From CAVVEQ01 sp963804865 (GTDB lineage: Bacteria > Chloroflexota > Anaerolineae > Anaerolineales > Anaerolineaceae), in the NCBI GenBank assembly GCA_963804865.1, contig CAWDSH010000001.1, forward strand, positions 1,178,001 to 1,242,000: a stretch of DNA of 64,000 nucleotides. Direction: 5' to 3'. The translations under genes and the position numbers were made by a program. Positions 1 through 8,284 of this stretch are shown piece after piece; position 1 is the first letter of the stretch; the number at the start of each line of letters is the position of its first letter. The notes under the pieces are model-generated. The model was not told the DNA's origin. It saw only the letters and a list, made by a program, of their open reading frames with translations, and did not search any database.

Positions 1-343
1 CAGGAAGATGGCAGCAAAAATGAATGTCCATAGCGCCACCGTACCATTAAGCACGGAAGCTATTCCCGATGAAATGAACAGCTCGCTCCAGGAGATCAGG
101 AAAAAGGGTACTGCCACATTGAAAAGATCCAAGGAAGGCAAATACTCCGATCCAGCGTTTTTCAAGAGGGATCTTTCCTTTTTGCAGCAGGATGATCCCG
201 GTGATCCCCAGGACAGCAAAGAAAACACGAAAGGTAACCAGCACGAACGGGCTCACGTCGGCTACCGCAATCTTTATCCACATGAATGAAGAGCCCCAGA
301 TCAAACCCAATATGATGAAATTCAACCAGTCGCGAGATTTCAT
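1..343 (-). CDS. EamA/DMT-family membrane transporter, N-terminal part, frameshifted, cut by window edge
   Basis: Ten-helix drug/metabolite transporters of the EamA family export small metabolites across the cytoplasmic membrane; only the first part lies here. The protein starts with a helix containing the family-typical GLIWGSSFMWIK stretch (about residues 13-24), then a second helix around residues 33-55. After about residue 75 the frame is lost. Removing one T from the TTTT run (plus-strand AAAA at 122-125) restores a hydrophobic continuation with FNVAVPFF and SWSELF, typical of the second EamA helix pair. The start is placed at the ATG of MKSRDW rather than the upstream TTG. The gene continues beyond position 1. 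Substrate cannot be told. Confidence 0.75.
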
Positions 344-435
344 AATCAAGAATTCTTTTCCAAAAGATTGGTCAGTTATATCACTAATTTATTTCCGCGG
401 GTATGTACTGCTTTAATATGGTTGCATCCGAATGT

Positions 436-954
436 TTATGACCTTGTTTCCAATTCAAGCAGCCAGGTTTTTGTTTCGATCCCGTTTGGACCGCCATACC
501 CGTGCAATTTTCCATCGCTGCCAATCACCCTGTGGCAGGGGATCAACAGCGGCAGCGGGTTACTAGCGTTGGCTCCCCCGGCAGCACGAACTGCTTTTGG
601 GAATCCGGCTCGTTTTGCCAGCTCAGCGTAGGTGATCGTTTTACCATACGGAATTACCAGGCAGGCTTTCCTTACGTTTGTTTGAAATGGTGTCATCCCG
701 CTCCAATCGATCGGGAGGGAGAAGTGGCGCAATGTTCCACTAAGGTATGCCAGAATCTCTTTCTTTGCTGTCAATAACACTGAACTTGGATAGGATTCAA
801 TATCGTCAATCAGTTTGTATCGACCGATGCCAATTTGCGGGTACGCCTGAAACAACCCTTCGATGGTCCCATAGTTGATGTATTTCATCCCTGCCGGGCT
901 GACTGCCAGGCTGATCGGACCAAGCGGTGTATCGCGGATCTCGTAAATTTCCAT
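436..954 (-). CDS. ogt: Methylated-DNA--[protein]-cysteine S-methyltransferase
   Basis: Suicide DNA-repair enzyme that moves the alkyl group from O6-alkylguanine onto its own cysteine. The 172-residue protein has an N-terminal ribonuclease-like part and a C-terminal DNA-binding/active-site part. Visible motifs are YGKTITYAELA (about 103-113), the RAAGGANASNP recognition segment (about 123-133) and the PCHRV active site with Cys140, followed by GYGGPNGIETK. Length is normal for Ogt/MGMT. Its ATG directly follows the stop of the upstream ABC permease, so it is probably the last gene of that minus-strand operon. The pairing with a drug-type ABC exporter may be incidental. Confidence 0.93.
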   Translation of the reverse strand: MEIYEIRDTPLGPISLAVSPAGMKYINYGTIEGLFQAYPQIGIGRYKLIDDIESYPSSVLLTAKKEILAYLSGTLRHFSLPIDWSGMTPFQTNVRKACLVIPYGKTITYAELAKRAGFPKAVRAAGGANASNPLPLLIPCHRVIGSDGKLHGYGGPNGIETKTWLLELETRS

Positions 955-1825
955 CTAATAGCTGGAAGACCAGTCAATCAATCCCAACTCACGTGCCCTT
1001 TGATCGCAAACCCGGAAAACGATGATGCTCAGGATGGAAAAGATGATCGAAGAACCAACCAGGATCAACATAAGCTGACCATTGCTCATCCCGGTGAAGG
1101 TGGGAAATGCTTCCGCCACGGTCCCGACCATCGCTCGCCGGATTAATTCGGTCCAGTATGTCACCGGTATCGCAAGACCAATGGGGCGCATCCAGGGCAT
1201 CAGCAGCTCGATCGGGAAGATCACCCCACAAAACAGGTAGAAAATACCAGCCACCACGTCACCGACGAAAAAGCTCTGCCGGGCAGTGAGCAGCGTGATG
1301 CCTGCCAGCAGGATGCCAATAGCCGAAAGCATGATCACCCCGATGATGATGGTCAAGATCAAGCAGCCCCCAATCCACAACCGCCAGGTCGATCGGCAGT
1401 TGCAGGAAAATCATTCCGAAGGCAAGCGTGATGGTCACCGAGAAGGTGGCGATCAGGAAACGGGATACACCTCTCCCAAGCAGGTACCAGGGTACACTCA
1501 CCGGGGCAGTATAAATGTATTTCAGCGTTTTATAATGCTCGCGGTCATCGATGATCGCCCAGGAAACACCGGTCATCACGGCGCCAACATATTGATAAAA
1601 AGCGTTTCCGATGAAAATATAAGCGAAAAGCGGGGTTCCAAAATTTCCTTTGGAGATGACACCATACATGATCACGATGATCCCCGCGCCTGCCAGCGGT
1701 TTGACGATCGAGTAGACCAGGAACAGGAAGGGATCCGCCCAATTGGATTCAATGGCCCATCCAAGCCAGGTGGCGGTGATAAAAGATCGCAAGGATGTGG
1801 AGCGGTTCACAATACTTTGTTTCAT
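955..1825 (-). CDS. ABC-2 type export permease, second subunit, split by one frameshift
   Basis: Membrane subunit of a DrrB/ABC-2 exporter with about six helices. The first reading frame runs from MKQSIVNRS to about residue 148 (FGMIFLQLPIDLAV). The second frame resumes with WIGGCLILTIIIG and ends ELGLIDWSSSY, covering the last three helices. Removing one G near plus-strand 1381-1382 joins them into a continuous protein of about 289 residues, the normal size for this family. The gene starts 6 nt after the stop of the first permease, so the two permeases and the ATPase form one operon. I read the split as a consensus error because both halves keep clean membrane segments. Confidence 0.82.
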
Positions 1826-1831
1826 TTTTAC

Positions 1832-2683
1832 CTATCTCCGGGAGTCAGTCAACCGGCCTTCCTTCTTAGCCAGCCGCTCCATGTAATCCAGCATCCATTT
1901 CGCCCCGGCAATGAACAGGACGGACAATATCAGCAGGATGATGATCTCCCATTTCACGCTGATAAATCCCAGGCTGGCACCCGTCTTGAAAACAAGCTGG
2001 CGCATCCCGTCCAACCCGAGGGTAAGCGGCACCAGTGAAGCTGCGGTCGCCACCCAGGTGGGGAAATTTTTGATCGGAAAATAAAATCCTGAAACGAGGT
2101 AAATCGGCTCCTGCGCCAGGTTTGCCAGGTGCCATGCTTCCCGATTAAGTAAAAGGAAAATCGAAGAGGTCATCATCCCCAATCCATATAGGGCTGCCAT
2201 GCACAGGAAAAAGACCAGGAACAGCTGCCAGAATGAAACCAGGACGTAGTTGACATTGAACATCCAGTTTGAAAGCACAATGACACCCAGCGCCCTCAGC
2301 GTGCTGGAAAACAAGCCTCCCACTGCCATGCCCAGCAGCAGCGACATCATCGGGGCTGGTGCCATTACATACAATGAGAGATTTCCCTGTTCTTTTTCCC
2401 AGTAGAGTTGGCTGGACATGCCCCACAAAACGTTAAGCCAATAGGCTGTCATCGCCCCACCGATGACCACAAAGCCTACGTAATCCTCCGGCGCGCCCAC
2501 CGCACGATATATCAGCACATAGGCTGCCACGGAACCAATCGGCAGCAGGACATCAAAAATCAGCCATGTTATATCGCGCTGCATACCGATCACCCGCGGG
2601 TAAGCTCTGCCTATGACGGACATCAGGAACAGGCGCAAGCCGGTATGCCGCTGCTTAACCTCCGGAACTGTCATCGCTGACAT
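1832..2683 (-). CDS. ABC-2 type export permease, first subunit
   Basis: Integral membrane protein of 283 residues with about six predicted helices, typical of ABC-2 permeases (DrrB/NodJ type). It begins with a short cytoplasmic segment and a helix around IFDVLLPIGSVAAYVLIY (about 43-60), and shows the broad hydrophobic AYWLNVLWGMSSQLYWEKEQG region found before the coupling helix. The PIYLVSGFYFPIKNFP segment (about 193-208) matches the extracellular loop before the last helices. It overlaps the ATPase gene end by 29 nt, so translation is probably coupled. Together with the second permease and the ATPase it should make a heteromeric exporter; substrate unknown. Confidence 0.88.
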   Translation of the reverse strand: MSAMTVPEVKQRHTGLRLFLMSVIGRAYPRVIGMQRDITWLIFDVLLPIGSVAAYVLIYRAVGAPEDYVGFVVIGGAMTAYWLNVLWGMSSQLYWEKEQGNLSLYVMAPAPMMSLLLGMAVGGLFSSTLRALGVIVLSNWMFNVNYVLVSFWQLFLVFFLCMAALYGLGMMTSSIFLLLNREAWHLANLAQEPIYLVSGFYFPIKNFPTWVATAASLVPLTLGLDGMRQLVFKTGASLGFISVKWEIIILLILSVLFIAGAKWMLDYMERLAKKEGRLTDSRR

Positions 2684-3680
2684 TTTCCACCTCTTCCATG
2701 CGCAAGCCCACTAATTTTACAAATACATCCTCGAGGGTCGGTTCCCGTTTCTGAAGGCTCATGATGCGCGCTTGTTGCTTCCCCAGTGCCTCGATAACAC
2801 CAGCCAACACGGCTTCCTCCTCCAGGATTAATTCCAGGACGCTGGAACCATCCTGGGCAGTGACCGCGCAGGAATTGATACCACCCACTTTTTGTAAAAC
2901 AGCTTTTTTGATCGGCTGGGGAGAATCAACCGTGATCTCAAAGATAGCTTTCTGCTGCAGATTCTGCTTCAGCTTTGCCGGGGTATCACAAGCCAGCACT
3001 TTTCCCTGGTTGATGATCGCCACCCGGTCGCACATTTCATCTGCTTCCACCATGTAATGCGTTGTCAACAGAATGGTCCGCTCCGGATTATCGTCCACCC
3101 ATTGGCGCACAAATCGCCGCACATCCCGGGAAGCACCCACATCCAGACCGAGCGTGGGTTCATCCAGGAAAAGCACGGAAGGATCGGTCATAAAACCACG
3201 CACGATGTTCATTTTTTGACGCAACCCGGTCGAAAGATCAGAGGAACGCGTGTTCATCCGATCTGCCAATCCAACGATCTCAAGCAATTTCTTGATGCGC
3301 TTATTGGCTTCGGGTGTGGGAATGCCATAGAATTGAGAGAACATCCAGAGATTTTCTCGAACGGTTAACAGACCATATCCGGATGCTTCCCCGCCCGAGA
3401 CCATGTTGATCACCTGGCGGATCATTTCAGGTTCCTTGACAACATCATATCCAGCAACACTGGCCTTTCCAGAGGTAGGCGATAGCAACGTGGTTAGGAT
3501 CTTGATGAGAGTCGTTTTCCCGGCTCCATTGGGACCCAGCAATCCAAAGAGCTCACCTTTTTGAATGGACAGGTTGATGTTATTGAGAGCGATCAACTTC
3601 TTGGATTCGCGCTTTTTGGCACCACGAACCTTGTATACACGCCTAAGCTTTTTAGTTTCAATCGCCAACTGTTTTTCCAT
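2655..3680 (-). CDS. ABC transporter ATP-binding protein, DrrA/NodI-like
   Basis: Cytosolic ATPase that powers the two adjacent ABC-2 permeases. In order it has Walker A GPNGAGKTT (about 49-57), a Q-loop region near NMVSGGEASG, the signature DLSTGLRQK (a variant of LSGGQ), Walker B VLFLDEPT with LGLD, and the switch His in LLTTHYM. The C-terminal extension of about 100 residues is the domain seen in DrrA-type exporters, ending in an acidic/serine tail. At 341 residues it is of normal length. It is first in the operon, facing the 3681-4080 intergenic region that carries a pair of 10-bp direct repeats. Confidence 0.93.
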   Translation of the reverse strand: MEKQLAIETKKLRRVYKVRGAKKRESKKLIALNNINLSIQKGELFGLLGPNGAGKTTLIKILTTLLSPTSGKASVAGYDVVKEPEMIRQVINMVSGGEASGYGLLTVRENLWMFSQFYGIPTPEANKRIKKLLEIVGLADRMNTRSSDLSTGLRQKMNIVRGFMTDPSVLFLDEPTLGLDVGASRDVRRFVRQWVDDNPERTILLTTHYMVEADEMCDRVAIINQGKVLACDTPAKLKQNLQQKAIFEITVDSPQPIKKAVLQKVGGINSCAVTAQDGSSVLELILEEEAVLAGVIEALGKQQARIMSLQKREPTLEDVFVKLVGLRMEEVENVSDDSSGG

Positions 3681-3735
3681 GAAAATAAGGCTCCAAACCT
3701 ATCAATCTTTACATTCTTAACCAAACTGTTATCCC

Positions 3736-3756
3736 AGCGTAGGGTAAGCGTAGGGT
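3736..3756. promoter_or_regulatory. Direct-repeat site upstream of the ABC operon
   Basis: Two exact copies of AGCGTAGGGT sit at 3736-3745 and 3747-3756, an 11-bp period, about 60 nt upstream of the ABC ATPase start. Tandem half-sites with a one-helical-turn period are typical of response-regulator or activator binding. Whether it controls the ABC operon or the plus-strand transcript is not known. Confidence 0.35.
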
Positions 3757-3794
3757 TAACGTCAAGTTATTTTTTAAGGGCATGCTAATATATA

Positions 3795-3930
3795 TACATA
3801 AAGGGCGACTTCTCTTCTTCTCCTCCTTAATCACTTGCCGGGGTCGGCGTCCCCGGCAAGTGGTAATTTTAACACCATAATCTCCTGCCCTTGATACCCT
3901 GCGCATCGATCTGCGCAGGGTATTTTATTA
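3795..3930 (+). ncRNA. Candidate small RNA with two hairpins and a terminator
   Basis: The 400-nt gap 3681-4080 between divergent genes has no convincing coding frame. On the plus strand it holds a pyrimidine-rich leader with a CTCCTCCTT stretch (complementary to a Shine-Dalgarno core) near 3820-3828, a perfect 12-bp hairpin at 3832-3862 (loop 7 nt), then a second perfect 12-bp hairpin at 3894-3923 followed by TTTATTA. A terminator pointing into the space between divergent genes, with a hairpin before it, suggests a short independent transcript. AT-rich TAATATATATA at about 3786-3796 could be its -10. Expression is not shown; it could also be only a structural palindrome. Confidence 0.3.
3894..3930 (+). 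terminator. Rho-independent terminator-like hairpin
   Basis: Perfect 12-bp stem ATACCCTGCGCA / TGCGCAGGGTAT with loop TCGATC, followed on the plus strand by TTTATTA. Confidence 0.5.
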
Positions 3931-4080
3931 CTGGTTCCTCTCTTGTCCATCCGACATATGTCCTATTCTCACCAGGGGGGCGTCGGCAAAAATAATATTG
4001 TCAGGATTCGATTATCTTCAAAATGAAATATGATAAACTATCGCTTGTGGTTAATCTTGCGGAATCATTGGAGGGCATGA

Positions 4081-4635
4081 ATGTCCACAAATCGCGCTGT
4101 CTACCCCGTTGAAATCGCTGGCATCAAACGTGATCTGCAGCTTTTCGAGATCAAACCGGGCTTGAAAATCGCCATTCTAAATATCCTTGGAGATACCGAA
4201 CTGACCGTGGCATGCGCCAAAGCCTTGTGCAACAAGCTCAGCCAGACACCGTATGACGTGGTGGTCACTGCGGAATCCAAGAGCATCCCGCTCGCACATG
4301 CCTTGTCAGTTGAAAACCATAAGCCCTATGTGATCTTGAGAAAAAATTACAAACCTTATATGGGGAATGCCATTCAGGCAGAAACCCTCTCTATCACCAC
4401 GGGTCAACCCCAGACGCTTTATCTCGACGAGAAAGACAATTCCGTTCTTAAGGATAAACGTGCGGTCATCGTGGATGACGTGATCAGCACGGGCTCCACG
4501 TTGCAGGGCATGAACACCATCATTCAAAAAGCGGGTGCCCAGGTTGTCGCAAAAGCAGCCATATTTACCGAAGGTGAATGCGACCAATGGACGGATATCG
4601 TCTCCCTTGGTCACTTACCCATTTTCACTGATTGA
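4081..4635 (+). CDS. Phosphoribosyltransferase, adenine-PRT-like
   Basis: Type I PRTase fold enzyme that joins a purine-type base to PRPP. The 184-residue protein carries the PRPP-binding loop AVIVDDVISTGSTLQGM (about 128-144), with the two acidic residues and the TGST phosphate loop. An upstream lysine-rich PYVILRKNYKPYMG region (about 83-96) matches the substrate hood of adenine/xanthine PRTases. Start ATG is preceded by GGAGG at 8 nt. It ends before a strong terminator and is monocistronic. Adenine phosphoribosyltransferase is the most likely activity, but a guanine/xanthine or regulatory (PurR-like) role cannot be excluded from sequence alone. Confidence 0.82.
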   Translation: MSTNRAVYPVEIAGIKRDLQLFEIKPGLKIAILNILGDTELTVACAKALCNKLSQTPYDVVVTAESKSIPLAHALSVENHKPYVILRKNYKPYMGNAIQAETLSITTGQPQTLYLDEKDNSVLKDKRAVIVDDVISTGSTLQGMNTIIQKAGAQVVAKAAIFTEGECDQWTDIVSLGHLPIFTD

Positions 4636-4650
4636 TTTTGATATAACGTA

Positions 4651-4680
4651 AAAGAGCAGCTTTGAGCTGCTCTTTTTTTG
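4651..4680. terminator. Bidirectional terminator between convergent genes
   Basis: Stem AAAGAGCAGCT / AGCTGCTCTTT with a 3-nt TTG loop, followed by a T run on the plus strand. It serves the phosphoribosyltransferase gene and, being symmetric, could also stop galK transcription from the other side. Confidence 0.85.
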
Positions 4681-4696
4681 TCGTCTGAAGAAATGG

Positions 4697-5881
4697 TCAT
4701 TCGTTCAACCTGATGACTTCAACACCCTTGCTCGCATGGCATAGAAAAACATCGGCATTTCGTCCAGACTTGAGTGCGTACCCTTCCTTTAGGCTTTGAA
4801 TAAAATCCGTAGCCTTATTGGATTCCACAAGATTTACCGTGCAGCCACCAAAACCAGCACCCGTCAGGCGAGCCCCAAGGCAGCCGGGAAGATTTCCCGC
4901 TATCTCCACCAGCCAATCCAGCTCTTGGCAGCTGACTTCGTAATCATCCCTCAATGCAGCATGATTTTCAAACATCAATTTCCCAAAAGCAGCGGCTTCG
5001 CCTTTATCGAGCGAGATCAAGGCCTGGTCAACGCGAGCGCATTCGTGAACAACATACCCGGCTCGTTTGCGTGGGACGGTAGGTAAATTTTCTTTATTCT
5101 TCTCGAATTCTTCTACACTTACATCACGCAGGGTTTGGATCCCGGGCAGGCATTGCTTTAGTATCCTCAAGGCTTCATTACAGGACGCCTGTCTCTCGTT
5201 GTATGCTGAAGATGCAAGCGTGCGCCGCACGCCCGAATCAGCGATCACGAGAGCGAACCCTTTGGGTAGAGGAACTGGACGAAATTCCAGGCTGCGCGTG
5301 TCAAAATAAAGCACATGATCCTTCACTCCATGTGCGCTGGCAAATTGATCCATCAACCCACAGTTCAAGCCCACATAAGCGTTTTCTGCTTCAAGGCAGT
5401 ATTTGGCAAGACGGAGCTTATCCAATTCCCAGTCGCCGATCGCCTGCCAGAGGGCAGCAAAAGCCACTTCCACTGCTGCCGAGCTGCTTAAGCCTGAGCC
5501 GATGGGGACATCCGAGGTAAACACAGCGTCGATGCCTGCTATAGGGAATCCATTTTTTTGGAGACTCCAGGCAACTCCCGCGGGATAGAGTGCCCAGTGC
5601 GGGAGCAGTTGGCCGGTCTTATCAATTTTTTTTACAATATCAGGAATCCGCAATTCAACCGCAGCATCCAGGTCCATCGCCAGCAACGTGATGATCTCAT
5701 CATTGCGCTCCCTGGCTGCGACTTTGACTGTGCGATCTATTGCAGCTGGAAGAACCGCGCCACCGTTGTAATCGACATGTTCACCAAGCAGGTTTACCCT
5801 GCCAGGCGCGGTGGATAAGAACCGGGCACCGGGCAGCATTTGCTTCAAGGCATTCACAGGATCAGACTCTTTCAGCATCAT
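4697..5881 (-). CDS. galK: Galactokinase
   Basis: Phosphorylates alpha-D-galactose at O1 in the Leloir pathway, in the cytosol. The 394-residue GHMP kinase has the galactokinase signature GRVNLLGEHVDYNGG (about 27-41), the ATP-binding PIGSGLSSSAA loop (about 126-136) and the C-terminal GARLTGAGFGGCTVNLV motif. Length is normal. The start lies inside the end of the upstream GIY-YIG gene (20-nt overlap), implying translational coupling. No galT or galE is adjacent, so the rest of the pathway must lie elsewhere. Galactose rather than another sugar is inferred from the specific signature motif. Confidence 0.93.
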   Translation of the reverse strand: MMLKESDPVNALKQMLPGARFLSTAPGRVNLLGEHVDYNGGAVLPAAIDRTVKVAARERNDEIITLLAMDLDAAVELRIPDIVKKIDKTGQLLPHWALYPAGVAWSLQKNGFPIAGIDAVFTSDVPIGSGLSSSAAVEVAFAALWQAIGDWELDKLRLAKYCLEAENAYVGLNCGLMDQFASAHGVKDHVLYFDTRSLEFRPVPLPKGFALVIADSGVRRTLASSAYNERQASCNEALRILKQCLPGIQTLRDVSVEEFEKNKENLPTVPRKRAGYVVHECARVDQALISLDKGEAAAFGKLMFENHAALRDDYEVSCQELDWLVEIAGNLPGCLGARLTGAGFGGCTVNLVESNKATDFIQSLKEGYALKSGRNADVFLCHASKGVEVIRLNE

Positions 5882-6149
5882 AGGAAATCATATCCGGGTT
5901 GGATAAATACTGGTCAGCAATCTTCATTTTCTTCACGTGACTTAATCGTTTGATTGCCCGTTCACGTTTCATGGCTGATGAAAGATCCGGTTGTTCCTCC
6001 ACATATACCAGTATCACCGGCCGGTGAAGCCGGGTGTACTTTGCCCCCCTCCCCTTGTTATGCTGTTTGGTTCTCCGGATTGGATCTTTCGTCCAGCCTG
6101 TGTAAAAACTTTCATCCACGCATTTGACCATGTAACAATAGAATGCCAT
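5862..6149 (-). CDS. Small GIY-YIG domain protein (YhbQ-type)
   Basis: Single-domain GIY-YIG protein of 95 residues. It begins MAFYCYMVKC, has the second part of the motif as YTGWTKDPIRRTKQHN, with the conserved Arg and His, and a Glu near KRERAIKRL. Such small proteins are usually annotated as putative endonucleases; their cellular role is poorly known. The start is taken at MAFYCY rather than an upstream in-frame Met because the family begins there. It overlaps galK by 20 nt downstream. It is unrelated in position to the UvrC GIY-YIG domain at the right edge. Confidence 0.85.
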   Translation of the reverse strand: MAFYCYMVKCVDESFYTGWTKDPIRRTKQHNKGRGAKYTRLHRPVILVYVEEQPDLSSAMKRERAIKRLSHVKKMKIADQYLSNPDMISYDAERV

Positions 6150-6193
6150 GAGTCTACACTTCACCCCATATCACAGGATGCATTTAGATTAAA

Positions 6194-6844
6194 TTATCCC
6201 CCGGTACCGATCAGGATATTCATCAGGCGGTACAGAACCGGGTAAATGACAGAGCCAAAGACATCGATCCCCAACCTGGGCAGCACGAAAAGGAGTACGA
6301 TCAAAACAATGGGTCCAAATTGGCGCATTTGCTCAAGAAAACGCCCTGCAGATGGCGGGAGAACATAAGCAGCTATCTTCTCACCATCCAGGGGCGCTAC
6401 CGGAAGAAGATTAAAAAGCATCAACGTTAGGTTAATCAGAATGAATTCGAGTAAAAAATACGGGAGCGTGAGATTCCCAGAAAGGGAACCTGTGGTAAGC
6501 TGCACCAGGCCGGTCCGCAGAGGAATTGCGGCTAAAACTGCAAGCAGGAAATTGGAAAAGGGTCCTGCTAGGGAAACCCACATGAGCGCTGATGGTGAAC
6601 GGCGTTCCAGCGCATACGGATTCACAGGCACCGGTTTCGCCCAGCCAAAACCGACGAAGATCAGCATCAGGCTGCCCATGATATCCAGGTGACGCAGTGG
6701 GTTAAGTGTTAATCTGCCTGCAGCACGCGGGGTTTCATCCCCGTAAGCTGTAGCTACCCAGGCATGAGAAAATTCATGCACTGTCAGAGCAATGATCAAG
6801 GTAATTGCGCGGGGTAGCAGGACGGATGGATCCAAACCAAGCAT
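6194..6844 (-). CDS. Site-2 protease family membrane metallopeptidase (M50)
   Basis: Intramembrane zinc metalloprotease of the compact M50 type. The zinc site HEFSH lies in the first helix (about residues 23-27), and the second metal ligand is in LLPVAPLDGEKI (about 166-177), the NPDG-like motif with Asp. About five to six hydrophobic segments fill the 216 residues; no PDZ or CBS domain is present. It is preceded by a TATAAT -10 (minus strand, 6899-6894) and an AGAGG ribosome site 7 nt before the ATG, so it has its own promoter, divergent from the DUF951 gene. Substrates of these short family members are mostly unknown. Confidence 0.87.
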   Translation of the reverse strand: MLGLDPSVLLPRAITLIIALTVHEFSHAWVATAYGDETPRAAGRLTLNPLRHLDIMGSLMLIFVGFGWAKPVPVNPYALERRSPSALMWVSLAGPFSNFLLAVLAAIPLRTGLVQLTTGSLSGNLTLPYFLLEFILINLTLMLFNLLPVAPLDGEKIAAYVLPPSAGRFLEQMRQFGPIVLIVLLFVLPRLGIDVFGSVIYPVLYRLMNILIGTGG

Positions 6845-6893
6845 GTTTGCCTCTTTTCAGCGTCCCCCAGTGAAAATCAATATGGTCGGGCAG

Positions 6894-6913
6894 ATTATAA
6901 CATGCGATATAAT
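6894..6913. promoter_or_regulatory. Divergent pair of -10 elements
   Basis: TATAAT on the minus strand at 6899-6894 serves the M50 protease (leader about 43 nt with AGAGG). TATAAT on the plus strand at 6908-6913 is followed by 6 nt and a GTG at 6920, predicting a leaderless DUF951 mRNA. Confidence 0.55.
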
Positions 6914-6919
6914 TTGAAA

Positions 6920-7132
6920 GTGTTCCCCGATTTTCAAATGGATGATATTCTGCGCTTGAGGAAACCACACCCATGTGGGGGTTTTGAATGGAAGGTGGTA
7001 AGGCTGGGCGCAGATATTGGGTTGGAATGCCTGACCTGCAGTCATCGCGTGATGCTTACCAGAAGGGAATTGGCACACCGGATGAAAATGAATCTCTCCA
7101 GACCAACCAATGAATCCCCAAAAGTTGAATAG
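6920..7132 (+). CDS. DUF951 family protein
   Basis: Short cytosolic protein of about 70 residues with the DUF951 pattern: an LRKPHPCGG core, WKVVRLGADIGLECLTC, then HRVMLTRRELAHRMK. Two cysteine-containing turns (HPCGG and CLTC) could bind a metal. In many bacteria this family sits beside core genes but has no established function. I place the start at GTG 6920 because a perfect TATAAT ends 6 nt upstream and homologues begin close to the FPDFQMDD segment; an upstream in-frame ATG at 6902 would lie inside that promoter. It overlaps the glycosyltransferase gene by 23 nt. Confidence 0.8.
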   Translation: MFPDFQMDDILRLRKPHPCGGFEWKVVRLGADIGLECLTCSHRVMLTRRELAHRMKMNLSRPTNESPKVE

Positions 7133-8240
7133 GCGCATCCTCTTCCTCTTTTCCGATACCGGTGGCGGGCATCGCAGCGCAGCAGAAGCCATCATTGAAG
7201 CCATCCACCTGGAATATCCTGACGAGGAATTCCAGATCGAGATGATCGATATTCTACGGGAATACGGCACGTTGCTTTTTAAGTATGCCCCCGCTCAATA
7301 TCCTTACATGGTCAAAGCCCCGCAGATGTGGGGATTGGGTTACCGTTTGACCAACGGCCCCCGCCGGGTACGCGCGGTTTCAGATATGCTTTGGCCATAT
7401 ATCCGCCGTTCAATGCACCGGCTGCTTGCAGATCACCCCAGCGATATCATCGTATCGGTTCATCCACTGCCCAACATGCCTCTATTGAGAGCCATGGGCA
7501 AACGCAAGACGCTCTATTCCACCGTGGTCCTGGATATGGTCACCACCCATGCCTCCTGGTACGATAGACGCGCAGACCTGGTGATCGTCCCAACCCAACC
7601 CGCATTTGAGCGCGGGCTGCATTACGGCATGCCGGCAGAAAAGATGGAAATCATCGGCATGCCGGTCGCTGATCGTTTTTGCCAACCCATGGGCGATCGT
7701 TTGTCCTTGCGAAAAGGACTGGAGTGGCCTGTGAATAAACCAACAATCCTGATCGTGGGTGGTGGGGAAGGCATGGGTCCTCTCGAAAGTGTGGTGAAAG
7801 CGATATGCAACCTCGGACTTGATATCAACCTTGTGGTTGTTTCAGGCCGAAATAAGCAGCTTCGTCAGCATCTACAATCCGTGGAATGGAACATACCGGT
7901 AAAAGTCTACGGTTTCGTCCGTGAGATGCCAAAATTCATGCGCGCTGCGGATGTCCTGATCACCAAGGCAGGACCGGGCACGATAAGCGAGGGATTCATC
8001 GCTGGATTGCCACTTATCCTTTACCACCGCCTCCTGGGACAGGAAACCGGCAACGTGGATTATGTGGTCGATAATGGTGCAGGGGTATGGGCGCCCGAAC
8101 CGGATAGGATCGCCACGGTTCTGCGCAACTGGTTGAATGATCCGGTCATCCTGAAACGCTTTGCTGAGGCATCCGCCCATCTCGCCCGCCCCCAGGCAGC
8201 ACGCCAGATTGCCCGCAGGCTGGTTGAATTTACCATATAA
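7110..8240 (+). CDS. MGDG-synthase-like glycosyltransferase (GT28 family)
   Basis: Membrane-associated glycosyltransferase resembling processive diacylglycerol glucosyltransferases and plant MGDG synthase. The N-terminal domain carries the acceptor-binding SDTGGGHRSAAEAI motif (about 14-27). The C-terminal domain has a nucleotide-sugar site: GGGEGMGPLES (about 217-227), KAGPGTISEG (about 292-301) and an LYHRLLGQETGN segment. At 376 residues it matches the family. It probably makes glycolipid for the cytoplasmic membrane using UDP-sugar, but donor and acceptor cannot be read from sequence. It starts inside the DUF951 gene, so the two are co-translated. Confidence 0.87.
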   Translation: MNPQKLNRRILFLFSDTGGGHRSAAEAIIEAIHLEYPDEEFQIEMIDILREYGTLLFKYAPAQYPYMVKAPQMWGLGYRLTNGPRRVRAVSDMLWPYIRRSMHRLLADHPSDIIVSVHPLPNMPLLRAMGKRKTLYSTVVLDMVTTHASWYDRRADLVIVPTQPAFERGLHYGMPAEKMEIIGMPVADRFCQPMGDRLSLRKGLEWPVNKPTILIVGGGEGMGPLESVVKAICNLGLDINLVVVSGRNKQLRQHLQSVEWNIPVKVYGFVREMPKFMRAADVLITKAGPGTISEGFIAGLPLILYHRLLGQETGNVDYVVDNGAGVWAPEPDRIATVLRNWLNDPVILKRFAEASAHLARPQAARQIARRLVEFTI

Positions 8241-8249
8241 AGCGCCTGC

Positions 8250-8278
8250 TTGTTTATCACCATCCTCTGTTTTATAAT
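8250..8278 (+). promoter_or_regulatory. Promoter of the tsaE operon, leaderless type
   Basis: TTGTTT (8250-8255), 17-nt spacer, TATAAT (8273-8278), then 6 nt to the ATG at 8285. This geometry puts the transcription start at the A of the start codon. Confidence 0.65.
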
Positions 8279-8284
8279 TCGGAT

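Noticed and set aside
1286..2038. 250-codon plus-strand frame over the ABC permeases
   Set aside because: Rich in Asp, Gln and His, no domain, lies opposite clear membrane proteins.
3709..3906. 65-codon minus-strand frame upstream of the ABC operon
   Set aside because: No ribosome site, runs through two perfect palindromes and the direct repeats.
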